64,000 nt of DNA from Paramylibacter kogurei (lineage in GTDB: Bacteria; Pseudomonadota; Alphaproteobacteria; Rhodobacterales; Rhodobacteraceae). Position numbers and translations under genes: made by a program. The DNA lies in contig NZ_MDGM01000003.1 in the NCBI RefSeq assembly GCF_002742285.1, forward strand, positions 124,001 through 188,000, written 5' to 3'. Shown here one piece after another: positions 41,993 to 51,373 of this stretch. Position 1 is the stretch's first letter. Every line of letters begins with the position of its first letter. Below the pieces are notes generated by a model. That model had not been told where the DNA came from, did no database searches, and was given only the letters and a program-made list of their open reading frames with translations.

Positions 41993-42475
41993 ATGTGGCT
42001 ATTTTTAATTCTTGTGCTGGTTCCAATCATTGAAATCGCCCTGTTTATTCAGGTTGGTGGGATATTGGGGCTGTGGCCGACCCTTGCGATTGTCATTTTA
42101 ACGGCATTTGCAGGCACGGTATTATTGCGCAGCCAAGGTTTTGCTGTGATGGGTCAATTACAAAACAGCATGGCGCGCGGCGAAAGCCCTGTGAACCCCA
42201 TGGTCAATGGTGCGCTAATATTGGTGGCGGGCGTTGTGTTGCTAACACCTGGGTTTTTCACCGATGCGGTTGGCATCTTGTTGTTGATCCCGCCTGTTCG
42301 CGCCGCGATCATTAAATGGGGTGGTGCCAAAATGTTAAACTCGGCCAATGTGCACGTCTATTCAAACCAACCCGAACAACGGCCGCGAAATCAACCCAAT
42401 GATACGGTTGAGGGTGATTTTAGTGTGATCGACGAAGACAAAGACCCAGGAAATTCAGGTTGGACGAAACACTGA
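41993..42475 (+). CDS. fxsA: FxsA family membrane protein
   Basis: 160 aa from ATG 41993 with GAGGTG upstream. FxsA core with four hydrophobic stretches (ILVLVPIIEIALFIQVGGILG, TLAIVILTAFAGTVLLRSQG) followed by an acidic tail. In E. coli it relieves exclusion of phage T7; cellular role unclear. Gene order tim44 / fxsA-secB is typical of the order. Confidence 0.9.
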   Translation: MWLFLILVLVPIIEIALFIQVGGILGLWPTLAIVILTAFAGTVLLRSQGFAVMGQLQNSMARGESPVNPMVNGALILVAGVVLLTPGFFTDAVGILLLIPPVRAAIIKWGGAKMLNSANVHVYSNQPEQRPRNQPNDTVEGDFSVIDEDKDPGNSGWTKH

Positions 42476-42535
42476 TTGTCCATTGATTGAATAGTTGTTA
42501 GACACAGGCTGAATTTTTAAAACGGAGCTTATCTG

Positions 42536-43006
42536 ATGGCTAAAAAAGAAGAAGCGGCGGCGCCACAAGCCCCGTCCATGCAATGCGTTAACCAATACAT
42601 TCGCGATATGTCTTTTGAAAATATCGCAGCACAGAAAAACATTGGTAAATCTGTTCAACCTGAAATCAGCGTTCAGGTGAATCTTGATGCGCGCAAAGGT
42701 GGCGATGATCAATATGAAGTTATTCAAAAACTAACCGTTTCTGCAAAAACAGATGAAGAAACCGTATTCTTGATGGAATTGGATTATGCGGGCCTGTTTG
42801 TGATCCAAAACGTTCCCGAAGATCAGCTCCATCCGTTTTTGATGATCGAATGCCCACGCATGTTGTTCCCATTCATGCGCCGCATCGTTCGCGATGTCAC
42901 AGCGGATGGCGGATACCCTCCGTTGAATGTTGACAATATCGATTATCTTGCACTTTACCGCGCTGAACTTCAACGCCGCGCGGCAGAAGAAGCACCAAAA
43001 AACTAA
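42536..43006 (+). CDS. secB: Protein-export chaperone SecB
   Basis: 156 aa with GGAG about 8 bases before ATG. Tetrameric chaperone that keeps precursors unfolded and passes them to SecA. Core motifs YIRDMSFENIAAQKN and LMIECPRMLFPFMRRIVRDVTADGGYPPLNVDNIDYLALY are complete. Its SecA partner is at 17.5 kb. Confidence 0.96.
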   Translation: MAKKEEAAAPQAPSMQCVNQYIRDMSFENIAAQKNIGKSVQPEISVQVNLDARKGGDDQYEVIQKLTVSAKTDEETVFLMELDYAGLFVIQNVPEDQLHPFLMIECPRMLFPFMRRIVRDVTADGGYPPLNVDNIDYLALYRAELQRRAAEEAPKN

Positions 43007-43024
43007 TCATCAAATCTTGATGTT

Positions 43025-43053
43025 AAGAGCGGTCAATTTGGCCGCTCTTTTTA
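43025..43053 (+). terminator. Intrinsic terminator of secB
   Basis: Stem AAGAGCGGTC (43025-43034) / GGCCGCTCTT (43040-43049) with one G-T pair and loop AATTT, followed by TTTT. Its tail touches the dnaQ stop, so it may serve both converging genes. Confidence 0.9.
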
Positions 43054-43743
43054 TTTGGAAAATTTGTTCCAGATTGCTTCGTCGCCCAATTTGGCAATGA
43101 ATTCCGAATGTGCCGCATTTTCGGCATCGGTTAATTTGCTGGGCAATGGTGTTTGGCGCGGGCTTGCAACCCAATCCGATTGGGTAACTTGTGTATCTGT
43201 ACCCGCAACAACATTCAGCGAAAAATCAGGCTGGCGCCCGCCGATCAGCTCTAGATACACTTCTGCCAGAATTTCGGAATCGAGCAACGCGCCGTGTTTT
43301 TCACGTGCTGAATTATCCACGCCAAATCGGCGACACAATGCATCCAATGAATTTTGGGCACCTGGATATTTTTTACGCGCTAATTCCAAGCTATCCAACG
43401 ATTGCGACATTGGGATCGTTGGCAAATTTGCCCAGCCCAATTCCGCATTGATGAATTTCATGTCAAATGTCGCGTTATGCGCAATCAAAATTCCATCGCC
43501 AACGAAATCCAAAAAACCCTGACCGATTTCTTTGAATGTTGGGTAATCCTTGAGAAAATCAATTGAAAGCCCGTGCACCTGAAACGCGCCGTCGGGCATA
43601 TCGCGTTCTGGGTTGATATATTGGTGATACACCCGCCCCGTGGGCAAATGTTTATCCAATTCAACCGCGCCAATTTCGACCAAGCGATCGCCAGAGGCCG
43701 GATCAAAACCAGTTGTTTCCGTATCCCAAACGATTTCGCGCAT
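43051..43743 (-). CDS. dnaQ: DNA polymerase III epsilon subunit (proofreading exonuclease)
   Basis: 230 aa from ATG 43743, which shares a base with the coaE stop (TGATG). DEDDh exonuclease motifs: DTETTGFD (7-14), HNATFDMKF and HGALLDSEILAEVYLEL. Removes misincorporated bases during replication. Last gene of maf-aroE-coaE-dnaQ, transcribed away from the predicted origin. Confidence 0.95.
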   Translation of the reverse strand: MREIVWDTETTGFDPASGDRLVEIGAVELDKHLPTGRVYHQYINPERDMPDGAFQVHGLSIDFLKDYPTFKEIGQGFLDFVGDGILIAHNATFDMKFINAELGWANLPTIPMSQSLDSLELARKKYPGAQNSLDALCRRFGVDNSAREKHGALLDSEILAEVYLELIGGRQPDFSLNVVAGTDTQVTQSDWVASPRQTPLPSKLTDAENAAHSEFIAKLGDEAIWNKFSK

Positions 43744-44339
43744 CAATGTTCCTTGGTCAGTTGTTCGATCAATTTATGCACCTCTGTGCGCACATGTTCC
43801 AGTGAATTCGTTTCGATGACAAAATCCGCACGTGCACGTTTTTCCGCATCTGGCGTTTGACGAAACAAGATCATTTCAAATGATTTTTCATCCATGCCAC
43901 GTTTCAGAACGCGCGCTCGCTGGTTGTCAGCACTTGTTGACACGACCAATACGCCATCCACCCATTCATCCGCACCGGTTTCAAAGAGCAATGGAATGTC
44001 CACCACAGCGAGCGACAAACTCAATTCGCGACACTTGGTCAAAAACGCATCGCGATGCATGCGAATTGCAGGGTGCACAATTTGTTCAAGTTTTGCGAAT
44101 AACGATTTATCCGCCTGTAACACATTGCGAAGACGGTCGCGGTTTACCCCATCACCATCAACAGCAATGGGTGCAAGTTCAGCAATTTTTTCAATCGTAT
44201 CGGTGTGCGTAGTATATAATTCATGTACCGCGGCATCGGCATCCCAAACGGCGATTTGTGCATCACGAAACATATTCGCCGTGGTGGTTTTTCCCATCCC
44301 AATGGAACCTGTCAAACCCAAAACATAAAGTTTGCTCAT
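43743..44339 (-). CDS. coaE: Dephospho-CoA kinase
   Basis: 198 aa. Last step of coenzyme A synthesis. P-loop GSIGMGKT (11-18), VWDADAAVHELY substrate site and the lid-region RQTPDAEKRARADFVI. Start overlaps the aroE stop by four bases. Confidence 0.95.
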   Translation of the reverse strand: MSKLYVLGLTGSIGMGKTTTANMFRDAQIAVWDADAAVHELYTTHTDTIEKIAELAPIAVDGDGVNRDRLRNVLQADKSLFAKLEQIVHPAIRMHRDAFLTKCRELSLSLAVVDIPLLFETGADEWVDGVLVVSTSADNQRARVLKRGMDEKSFEMILFRQTPDAEKRARADFVIETNSLEHVRTEVHKLIEQLTKEH

Positions 44340-45157
44340 AATGCTTCCAATACACGTTCGCGCAAAATTTCATCGACAACGGGGCGCGTTCCAAACCATT
44401 GCTCAAAACCGGGAACGGCTTGGTGCAAAAGCATTCCCAAACCATCAACCGTTGCGCAACCCTTTTGCGCTGCGTTTTTCAATAGATCCGTTTCAAGCGG
44501 GTTATAAACGATATCGGTGACCAGAATTGACGGGTTTAAGTTTTCACATGAAAATTCCAATGGATCACAACCCAACATGCCAAGTGATGTGGTATTCACA
44601 ATTGTTGAAACCGCACCTGATGCAGGCACCGCATCCACCCAATTGGCAACAACAACACGCCGACCAAAATGTGTGGCCAAGTTTTCGGCCCGTGCACGTG
44701 TGCGATTCACCAAAATTAATTCAGGAACACCTGCATCAATCAGCGCCGATATAACAGCGCGTGCAGCACCCCCCGCACCCAATACCAATGCTGGCCCGGC
44801 ACCCACATTCCAATCTGGTGCACGTTGGATAACATTATTTAAAAACCCTTCGCCATCGGTGTTATCGGCATGAATTTCGCCATCTTTGAAAACCAAGGTA
44901 TTTGCCGCACCAATCATTTTCGCACGATCCGAACTATGATCCGCCAGTGACAAGGCCGCCTCTTTGTGTGGGGCGGTGACATTCACACCCGCATACCCAT
45001 CATCGCGCAATTTTTTCACGCCATCGTCAAATTCATCAACAGAAAATGCGATTTTTTCATAGCTTCCTTTGATGCCGTATTTGTTTAACCAATACCCATG
45101 AATGATTGGCGATTTGCTCTGTGAAATCGGCCAACCAATAACGCCCGCTTTGATCAT
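44336..45157 (-). CDS. aroE: Shikimate dehydrogenase
   Basis: 273 aa. NADPH-dependent reduction of 3-dehydroshikimate. Substrate site SQSKSPIIHG, catalytic region NVTAPHKEAAL and NTDGEGF, Rossmann motif VLGAGGAARAVISAL with NRTRARAE for NADP. Overlaps maf and coaE by four bases at each end. Confidence 0.95.
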   Translation of the reverse strand: MIKAGVIGWPISQSKSPIIHGYWLNKYGIKGSYEKIAFSVDEFDDGVKKLRDDGYAGVNVTAPHKEAALSLADHSSDRAKMIGAANTLVFKDGEIHADNTDGEGFLNNVIQRAPDWNVGAGPALVLGAGGAARAVISALIDAGVPELILVNRTRARAENLATHFGRRVVVANWVDAVPASGAVSTIVNTTSLGMLGCDPLEFSCENLNPSILVTDIVYNPLETDLLKNAAQKGCATVDGLGMLLHQAVPGFEQWFGTRPVVDEILRERVLEAL

Positions 45158-45753
45158 GTTTCAATCACTCCTCTCGTGCGCAGAAAATCGACAACCTCTA
45201 ACAATGGGAAACCAAGCACGGTGAAATAGTCCCCTTGAATGCGTGAGAAAAGCTGTACCCCCTCTGATTCAAGAAAATAGCATCCCACCGATTGCAACAA
45301 ATCCGTTCCACCGCGTTCAAGATAGCCATCCAAAAATTCATCCGAAAAATCGCGCATAAAAAGTTGTGCACGACCAATGGTGCGCCACACTGGTTTCCCA
45401 TTTTCAAAAATGACTGCTGCGGATAATAATTGATGTGGCTTACCACGAAGAGCCAACAGCTTATCTCGTGCGCCATCCATGGTGTTAGCCTTATCATAAA
45501 TCTGTTTTTCACAGACCAATATCTGATCAGATCCAATCACCAAACCAGATGGATTTTTTCCAACCACACGTAATGCTTTGTACTCTGCGAGCGCATCGAC
45601 AATATCATTTGGTTTTGCACCCTCGGCCAACAAAGATGCCTTTATTGCGGCTTCGTCAATTTTTGCAGGAATGACATCGCACACAACGCCAGCAGATCGC
45701 AAAAGATCAGCACGTGTTTTAGAGCCAGATGCCAGAATAACGTTATGTTTCAT
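45154..45753 (-). CDS. maf: Maf family nucleotide pyrophosphatase
   Basis: 199 aa from ATG 45753; a TTG seven codons earlier would begin before the family N-terminus. Motifs ILASGSKTRADLL, KIDE, EYKALRV and GSDQILVCE are complete. Hydrolyses modified or canonical nucleoside triphosphates and is linked to septation arrest. Operon leader nearest the predicted origin. Confidence 0.92.
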   Translation of the reverse strand: MKHNVILASGSKTRADLLRSAGVVCDVIPAKIDEAAIKASLLAEGAKPNDIVDALAEYKALRVVGKNPSGLVIGSDQILVCEKQIYDKANTMDGARDKLLALRGKPHQLLSAAVIFENGKPVWRTIGRAQLFMRDFSDEFLDGYLERGGTDLLQSVGCYFLESEGVQLFSRIQGDYFTVLGFPLLEVVDFLRTRGVIET

Positions 45754-45796
45754 GGCGCTGTTATAGACAGGCAACGCACCAAGATGAAGTGGCGTT

Positions 45797-45820
45797 TTAT
45801 CCTCAGATCGCTGTGGATAA
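45797..45820. promoter_or_regulatory. DnaA box pair
   Basis: TTATCCTCA (45797-45805, one mismatch) and TGTGGATAA (45812-45820, exact on the other strand), facing each other. Confidence 0.7.
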
Positions 45821-45978
45821 AACGTGTATTAATTTAGAGTTTAATTTGAACAACGGGAATAGAATGGCTTGATTCAAAACTGTTCACGAACTGTTACCCA
45901 AAATTCATAATTCTACACACAGTGAATAACGTTGAACTGATTGAATATGTTTTGTGTGAGCAAAGAAATTTTGAAAGT

Positions 45979-45998
45979 TTATCCAAAAGTTATCCACA
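45979..45998 (+). promoter_or_regulatory. Tandem DnaA boxes
   Basis: TTATCCAAA (45979-45987) followed after two bases by the exact box TTATCCACA (45990-45998), same orientation. Confidence 0.75.
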
Positions 45999-46034
45999 GA
46001 ATTGTTAAGTGGTTTGACCGTTGAAAATTTGGTC

Positions 46035-46073
46035 TTTTGGATATTTATACAAAATGGAGACTAAGATTTAGTC
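46035..46073 (+). repeat. 39-base dispersed repeat, copy A (in oriC)
   Basis: Matches 61528-61566 at 33 of 39 positions, with unbroken runs of 12 and 13 bases. It ends in a perfect hairpin GACTAA-GAT-TTAGTC (46059-46073). Confidence 0.8.
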
Positions 46074-46108
46074 ACATTATAGCCGTTTAAAAAATATGTG
46101 AGCAATTC

Positions 46109-46117
46109 TGTGAATAA
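46109..46117 (-). promoter_or_regulatory. DnaA box
   Basis: TGTGAATAA on the plus strand, i.e. TTATTCACA, an exact match to the TTATNCACA consensus. Confidence 0.65.
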
Positions 46118-46223
46118 AGTTTGATCCACGATATTCATAGGTATCTACATAAACAACAATCTTTCTTTCTTTCTTATTTATTATAGATAGGAAGAAACGA
46201 TCCTTTTAATCTGGAACCCCAAT

Positions 46224-46673
46224 ATGGATATTCTTTCATCACTTTATCCTTGGATAAAATCATTGCATGTCATTGCAGTGATTTCCTGGATGGCTGGGAT
46301 GCTCTACTTACCACGCCTATTTGTTTATCACGTTGAAACAGATCCAAAGCATATCAATTTTGATGAAACGCTGGTGCGCTGGGAATATTTATTGATGAAA
46401 CGTATTATAAATCCCGCCATGGCGGTCACGTGGATTTGTGGGATATTGATGCTTGTCACCCCTGGAATCATAGATTGGGGACAGGGGTGGATTTGGGTTA
46501 AACTGATTTCGGTAATTTTGATGTCTGGTTTTCACGGTTTTCTGAGCAAACAAAGAAAACTGTTGGCGGCAGGTGAACGCCCCTATTCTGGCAAAGCCTA
46601 TCGGATGTTAAACGAGGTGCCGACCGTATTCATGATCATAATTGTGATTATGGTCATCGCGCGCCCATTCTAA
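46224..46673 (+). CDS. hemJ: Protoporphyrinogen oxidase HemJ
   Basis: 149 aa, four membrane segments. HemJ (UPF0093) oxidises protoporphyrinogen IX ahead of HemH. Conserved patterns WIKSLHVIAVISWMAGMLYLPRLFVYH, RWEYLLMKRIINPAM and the closing RMLNEVPTVFMIIIVIMVI. It is the first gene right of the predicted origin, followed by rho. Confidence 0.93.
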   Translation: MDILSSLYPWIKSLHVIAVISWMAGMLYLPRLFVYHVETDPKHINFDETLVRWEYLLMKRIINPAMAVTWICGILMLVTPGIIDWGQGWIWVKLISVILMSGFHGFLSKQRKLLAAGERPYSGKAYRMLNEVPTVFMIIIVIMVIARPF

Positions 46674-46816
46674 TGGTTTGACTCTTCCATGTGAATTCAC
46701 GTATGGATTGGGAAACACGGTTTGGTGTCTCCCACCGCAAATATAAACCGTTCCTCAAAAACGAAATTTTTCCATGTGCTGAAATGGCATGTGATGATCT
46801 GTTTGGAATACAATCT

Positions 46817-48088
46817 ATGGAAAACGAAAAAATTAATTTGTCAGAGCTTAAGGCGTTGTCTGCGGCAAATCTGTTAAAACAAGCAGAAGAGCTGGAAATT
46901 GAAAACGCAAGCACGATGCGCAAAGGCGAAATGATGTTCGCCATTCTGAAAGAAATGTCAGAAGAAGGCGCAGAGGTTTCAGGCGACGGTGTTTTAGAAG
47001 TGATGCAAGACGGGTTTGGTTTTTTGCGTTCACCACAGGCGAACTATCTCGCAGGACCAGAGGATATTTATGTATCCCCTGAAATGATCCGTAGCCATTC
47101 ATTGCGTACAGGTGACACTGTTGAAGGTTGGATCAGTTCACCCAAAGATGCCGAACGTTACTTTGCGATGACAAAGGTAACGTCGATCAATTTCTCCGAT
47201 CCAGAAGAAGTGAAACACAAAGTTCACTTTGACAACCTGACACCGCTTTATCCTGATGAACGCCTGAAAATGGAAATCGAAGATCCCACGATCAAGGATA
47301 AATCAGCACGCGTGATTGATCTGGTATCACCAATTGGTAAAGGTCAGCGTTCGCTGATTGTTGCACCACCGCGCACTGGTAAAACGGTTATCTTGCAAAA
47401 TATCGCCGCAAGCATCGAAAAGAACCACCCTGAATGCTATCTGATTGTTTTGCTGATCGACGAGCGGCCAGAAGAAGTGACCGACATGCAGCGTTCTGTG
47501 AAGGGCGAGGTTGTATCATCCACATTTGATGAACCAGCAACGCGCCACGTGGCCGTTTCCGAAATGGTGATCGAAAAGGCAAAGCGTTTGGTCGAACATA
47601 AACGCGATGTTGTGATCTTGCTTGATTCCATCACCCGTTTGGGCCGTGCGTTTAATACTGTGGTGCCATCATCGGGCAAGGTTTTGACCGGTGGTGTGGA
47701 CGCCAATGCATTGCAACGCCCAAAACGTTTCTTTGGTGCGGCACGTAACATCGAAGAAGGCGGTTCGCTCACAATCATCGCCACCGCATTGATCGACACA
47801 GGTTCGCGCATGGACGAAGTTATCTTTGAGGAATTCAAAGGGACTGGTAACTCTGAAATCGTTCTGGATCGTAAGATTGCAGATAAGCGCGTGTTCCCAG
47901 CGATTGATATTCTGAAATCTGGTACACGGAAAGAGGACCTGTTGGTTGATCCTGCCGATCTGGCCAAAACCTTCGTTCTCCGTCGTATTCTGAACCCAAT
48001 GGGCACAACAGATGCGATTGAATTCTTGCTTGGTAAGTTGAAACAAACAAAATCCAACAGCGAATTTTTCGACTCTATGAATACATAA
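46817..48088 (+). CDS. rho: Transcription termination factor Rho
   Basis: 423 aa from ATG 46817; [20 protein letters not shown] is the normal alphaproteobacterial start, and a 42-codon in-frame extension (GTG 46691) is not family-like. RNA-binding OB domain ([15 protein letters not shown]), Walker A APPRTGKT, and the R-loop [20 protein letters not shown]. Hexameric helicase releasing transcripts. Confidence 0.95.
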   Translation: MENEKINLSELKALSAANLLKQAEELEIENASTMRKGEMMFAILKEMSEEGAEVSGDGVLEVMQDGFGFLRSPQANYLAGPEDIYVSPEMIRSHSLRTGDTVEGWISSPKDAERYFAMTKVTSINFSDPEEVKHKVHFDNLTPLYPDERLKMEIEDPTIKDKSARVIDLVSPIGKGQRSLIVAPPRTGKTVILQNIAASIEKNHPECYLIVLLIDERPEEVTDMQRSVKGEVVSSTFDEPATRHVAVSEMVIEKAKRLVEHKRDVVILLDSITRLGRAFNTVVPSSGKVLTGGVDANALQRPKRFFGAARNIEEGGSLTIIATALIDTGSRMDEVIFEEFKGTGNSEIVLDRKIADKRVFPAIDILKSGTRKEDLLVDPADLAKTFVLRRILNPMGTTDAIEFLLGKLKQTKSNSEFFDSMNT

Positions 48089-48116
48089 TTTCGTTTTAAA
48101 ACAACGGTTTAATCTT

Positions 48117-49412
48117 ATGTCAGATGTCATTTTTGCACTCGCCAGCGCCAAGGGTCGCGCTGGTGTGGCCGTGCTGCGGCTATCTGGCCGTGGCGCCGTT
48201 GCATTGATCGAAGAATATGTTGGCACAGGGCTGACAACCCCCGATCGATCATTGCGCAAATTTAAATCTGGTGGTGAACTTATTGACGAGGTTTTGATTT
48301 TAACTTTTGCCAAAGGTGCGAGCTTTACCGGTGAAGAGGTTGTTGAAATCCATTGTCATGGATCAACTGCGGTGGTTTCTGCCTTGTTGCGAATTCTTGG
48401 CGATCATCCAAATGCACGTATGGCCGAACCAGGAGAGTTCACACGCAAAGCTTTGGAAAACGGATGTCTCGATTTGGTTCAGGTCGAAGGGCTGGCCGAT
48501 CTGATTGATGCGGAAACCGAGGCACAGCGAAAGCTTGCATCAAATGTAATGACAGGCGCCCTATCGGACAAGGTTAACGGCTGGCGGCGAGATCTTATTC
48601 GTGCTGTGTCATTGATCGAGGCAACAATTGATTTTGCAGACGAAGATATCCCAACCGATGTGAGCCCAGAAGTTTTGACGCTGATTGATAACGTGACCCG
48701 CGATCTCGAATCCGAAATCAAAGGAAGCTTTGCCGCCGAACGGATTCGTGATGGATTCGAGGTCGCCATCGTTGGAAAACCAAATGTTGGCAAATCCACC
48801 TTGCTCAACGCGCTTGCGGGTCGCGAAGCAGCAATCACATCTGAAATTGCCGGAACCACGCGTGATGTGATCGAGGTACGGATGGATATCAACGGGCTCG
48901 CCGTTACTCTTTTGGATACCGCGGGCATTCGCGAAACCGACAATCAGATTGAAAAGCTTGGCGTAGGCTTGGCGCGTCAACGGGCAGAGGCTGCCGATCT
49001 TCGGGTATTTTTGACAGAAAATGGTGAAATCGAGGGTCTGAAAATGACGCCTCTCGTCGATGATATCGTAGCCATAGGCAAGTCTGATATCTCAGCAAGC
49101 TCTGAGGGATTGAAAATTTCAGGAAAATCTGGCCAAGGTATTGATAAACTTATAGAAATTATTGATTCGTCACTTTCAAACAAAGCCGCATTTGCACAGA
49201 CCGCGACGCGGGAACGCCATCGAATTGGTATGGAACAGGCTCTGCACTCCCTTAACACTGGACGAGCACTCGTTTTGGACGGGCCGGAAGTTTCGGAAAT
49301 TGCTGCGGCAGAACTTCACCAAGGTATCGCATCCTTGAACGGTGTTATCGGCAAGGTTGATGTTGAAGACCTGCTTGACGAAATTTTTGCCAGCTTCTGT
49401 CTCGGCAAATAA
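48117..49412 (+). CDS. mnmE: tRNA modification GTPase MnmE
   Basis: 431 aa. With MnmG it forms cmnm5/nm5 side chains on wobble uridines. N-terminal folate-binding domain, G domain with G1 GKPNVGKS (220-227), G2 GTTRDVIE, G3 DTAGIRE, and the C-terminal cysteine CLGK needed for catalysis. Oddity: the G4 position reads GKSD where NKxD is expected, so guanine recognition may be altered. Start overlaps nothing; mnmG follows after a parS site. Confidence 0.92.
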   Translation: MSDVIFALASAKGRAGVAVLRLSGRGAVALIEEYVGTGLTTPDRSLRKFKSGGELIDEVLILTFAKGASFTGEEVVEIHCHGSTAVVSALLRILGDHPNARMAEPGEFTRKALENGCLDLVQVEGLADLIDAETEAQRKLASNVMTGALSDKVNGWRRDLIRAVSLIEATIDFADEDIPTDVSPEVLTLIDNVTRDLESEIKGSFAAERIRDGFEVAIVGKPNVGKSTLLNALAGREAAITSEIAGTTRDVIEVRMDINGLAVTLLDTAGIRETDNQIEKLGVGLARQRAEAADLRVFLTENGEIEGLKMTPLVDDIVAIGKSDISASSEGLKISGKSGQGIDKLIEIIDSSLSNKAAFAQTATRERHRIGMEQALHSLNTGRALVLDGPEVSEIAAAELHQGIASLNGVIGKVDVEDLLDEIFASFCLGK

Positions 49413-49419
49413 TTGCGAT

Positions 49420-49435
49420 TGTTTCACGTGAAACA
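49420..49435. promoter_or_regulatory. parS site 1
   Basis: Perfect 16-bp palindrome TGTTTCACGTGAAACA in the mnmE-mnmG gap, 7 bases after the mnmE stop; flanking TT/AA extend the symmetry. Binding site for ParB. Confidence 0.92.
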
Positions 49436-49499
49436 ATTTTCACCCCTTCCCTTGCTATCCTGATTCGACGTATAGACGAGGCAACCACAACAATAGGAT

Positions 49500-49515
49500 T
49501 GTTTCACGTGAAACA
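49500..49515. promoter_or_regulatory. parS site 2
   Basis: A second perfect TGTTTCACGTGAAACA, 80 bases from the first. It overlaps the mnmG initiation region, and the proposed GTG start (49508) lies at its centre. Confidence 0.92.
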
Positions 49516-51373
49516 TTTTGATGTCATCGTTATCGGAGGCGGTCACGCAGGTGCAGATGCTGCGCAGGCCGCATGGCGAAGCGGTGCGCGGACGGCACTT
49601 ATCACGCATCGCTTTGACCGCATTGGCGAAATGTCTTGTAACCCGGCGATCGGCGGATTGGGTAAAGGTCATTTGGTGCGCGAAATTGATGCGCTAGATG
49701 GCGTTATGGGGCGCGTCGCGGATCAGGCGGGAATTCAGTTTCGCCTGTTAAATCGCCGCAAGGGCCCTGCTGTTCAGGGTCCGCGAACGCAGGCAGATCG
49801 TGCACTTTACCGTGCCGCGATGCAGAAAGAATTCGTTCATCGCGAAGGTTTAGATGTTATCGAGGCCGAAGTCGCCGATTTGATCATGGAATCTAACACC
49901 TGTAAGGGTGTTATTCTGCGTGATGGGACCCAAATCAACGCCCAAGCCGTTGTTTTAACAACAGGTACGTTTTTGCGTGGGTTGATTCATATCGGTGATG
50001 TAAGCCATTCTGGCGGTCGCATGGGTGATGATGCGTCCATTAAACTTGCGGAGCGGATGGATAGTTTCAATCTTCCTATGGGGCGATTGAAAACCGGCAC
50101 ACCGCCGCGTTTGGATGGGCGAACCATTAATTGGGATATTTTGGAAACCCAAGGACCGGACGAAGATCCGGCGCTATTCTCGTTTTTGGCGAAAAAGGGT
50201 GAACACCCCGCGCAAATTTCATGCGGTATTACGCATACAAACGCCAAGACTCACGCGATTATTGAAAAAAACCTGTCACGCAGCGCGATGTATGGGGGGC
50301 ATATTGATGGCGTTGGTCCGCGTTATTGCCCATCAATCGAAGATAAAATTGTCCGCTTTGCTGATAAAGATAGCCATCAGGTGTTTTTGGAGCCAGAAGG
50401 CTTGAACGATCACACGGTTTACCCAAACGGAATTTCAACCAGCCTGCCCGAAGATGTACAGCGTGATTACGTTCATTCGATGGTTGGGTTGGAAAGTGTG
50501 ACGATCCTTCAACCTGGATATGCTATCGAATATGATTATGTCGATCCCCGCGCTCTTCGCCCAACATTGGAACTAAAAGACGTTTCAGGTCTATATCTAG
50601 CGGGTCAAATCAACGGAACCACAGGATATGAGGAAGCAGCGGCTCAAGGTTTGGTTGCTGGATTAAACGCGGCCCGCCGCGCACAAGGTTTGGAATCCGT
50701 AATCTTTAGCCGAGCAGAAAGCTATATCGGGGTGATGATTGACGATCTGACGACGCGCGGTGTGTCTGAACCATATCGTATGTTTACGAGCCGGGCGGAA
50801 TATCGTTTGAGTTTGCGTGCAGATAACGCGGATCAGCGATTAACGCCGATTGGGATCGAGCTTGGCTGTGTTTCTGAAACGCGTAAAGCCGCCTTTGATT
50901 CAAAGATGGACAAATTATCAAACGCCAAAGAGCTGTTGGGCTCTTGCGTGATGACGCCTACAGAGGCCAAGAAAAATGGCATTGCGATTAATCAGGACGG
51001 CATTCGTCGAAATGGTAATGATTTCCTTGCTTACAAAGATGTAACGCTGCAATCCTTGTCCAAGGTTTGGCCAGAACTTGCAAAAATTGATCATGATATT
51101 GCGGTTCAAGTGGAGCGTGACGCAATATATGCCCAATATATTGATCGCCAAAAGGCGGATGTTGCCGCCCTGCGCAAGGATGAAAATATGGCGATTCCTG
51201 ATAAGTTTGAATATTCAGGCATTGCCGGATTGTCGATAGAGTTGCAAACCAAACTTTCAAATGTGCGCCCCACTACGATTGGCCAAGCTGGGCGTATTGA
51301 TGGCATGACGCCAGCTGCGCTTGTTTTGATCCTTGCACGTTTGCGCCGAGGAAATCTGGAGAAGCGTGCATGA
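49508..51373 (+). CDS. mnmG: tRNA uridine-5-carboxymethylaminomethyl modification enzyme MnmG
   Basis: 621 aa from GTG 49508, which has AGGA (49495-49498) 9 bases upstream; the TTG at 49499 used in longer annotations directly abuts that site. FAD-binding motif [14 protein letters not shown], substrate region [18 protein letters not shown] loop [13 protein letters not shown], and the C-terminal helical MnmE-binding part. The start codon sits inside a parS site. The stop overlaps rsmG (ATGA). Confidence 0.94.
   Translation: MKHFDVIVIGGGHAGADAAQAAWRSGARTALITHRFDRIGEMSCNPAIGGLGKGHLVREIDALDGVMGRVADQAGIQFRLLNRRKGPAVQGPRTQADRALYRAAMQKEFVHREGLDVIEAEVADLIMESNTCKGVILRDGTQINAQAVVLTTGTFLRGLIHIGDVSHSGGRMGDDASIKLAERMDSFNLPMGRLKTGTPPRLDGRTINWDILETQGPDEDPALFSFLAKKGEHPAQISCGITHTNAKTHAIIEKNLSRSAMYGGHIDGVGPRYCPSIEDKIVRFADKDSHQVFLEPEGLNDHTVYPNGISTSLPEDVQRDYVHSMVGLESVTILQPGYAIEYDYVDPRALRPTLELKDVSGLYLAGQINGTTGYEEAAAQGLVAGLNAARRAQGLESVIFSRAESYIGVMIDDLTTRGVSEPYRMFTSRAEYRLSLRADNADQRLTPIGIELGCVSETRKAAFDSKMDKLSNAKELLGSCVMTPTEAKKNGIAINQDGIRRNGNDFLAYKDVTLQSLSKVWPELAKIDHDIAVQVERDAIYAQYIDRQKADVAALRKDENMAIPDKFEYSGIAGLSIELQTKLSNVRPTTIGQAGRIDGMTPAALVLILARLRRGNLEKRA

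Larger units (their letters stand above)
45754..46223. other. Predicted chromosomal replication origin (oriC)
   Basis: 470 bases without a gene, between outward-facing maf and hemJ, clearly richer in A and T than the flanks. It contains three exact TTATNCACA DnaA boxes (45812-45820 reverse, 45990-45998 forward, 46109-46117 reverse) and three with one mismatch (45797-45805, 45921-45929, 45979-45987). A CTTT tandem tract runs from 46161 to 46174, next to TATTTATTATAGATAG, a candidate unwinding element. Paired TTAA half-sites (45829-45832, 45841-45844) hint at a CtrA-like site but are spaced by 8 rather than 7 bases. parABS nearby supports the call. Confidence 0.8.

Noticed and set aside
45829-45844. 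CtrA-binding site TTAA...TTAA in the origin
   Set aside because: The half-sites are separated by 8, not 7, bases; kept only as a weak hint.
46691-46816. N-terminal extension of Rho from GTG 46691
   Set aside because: The normal family start is at 46817 and the extension shows no conserved pattern.
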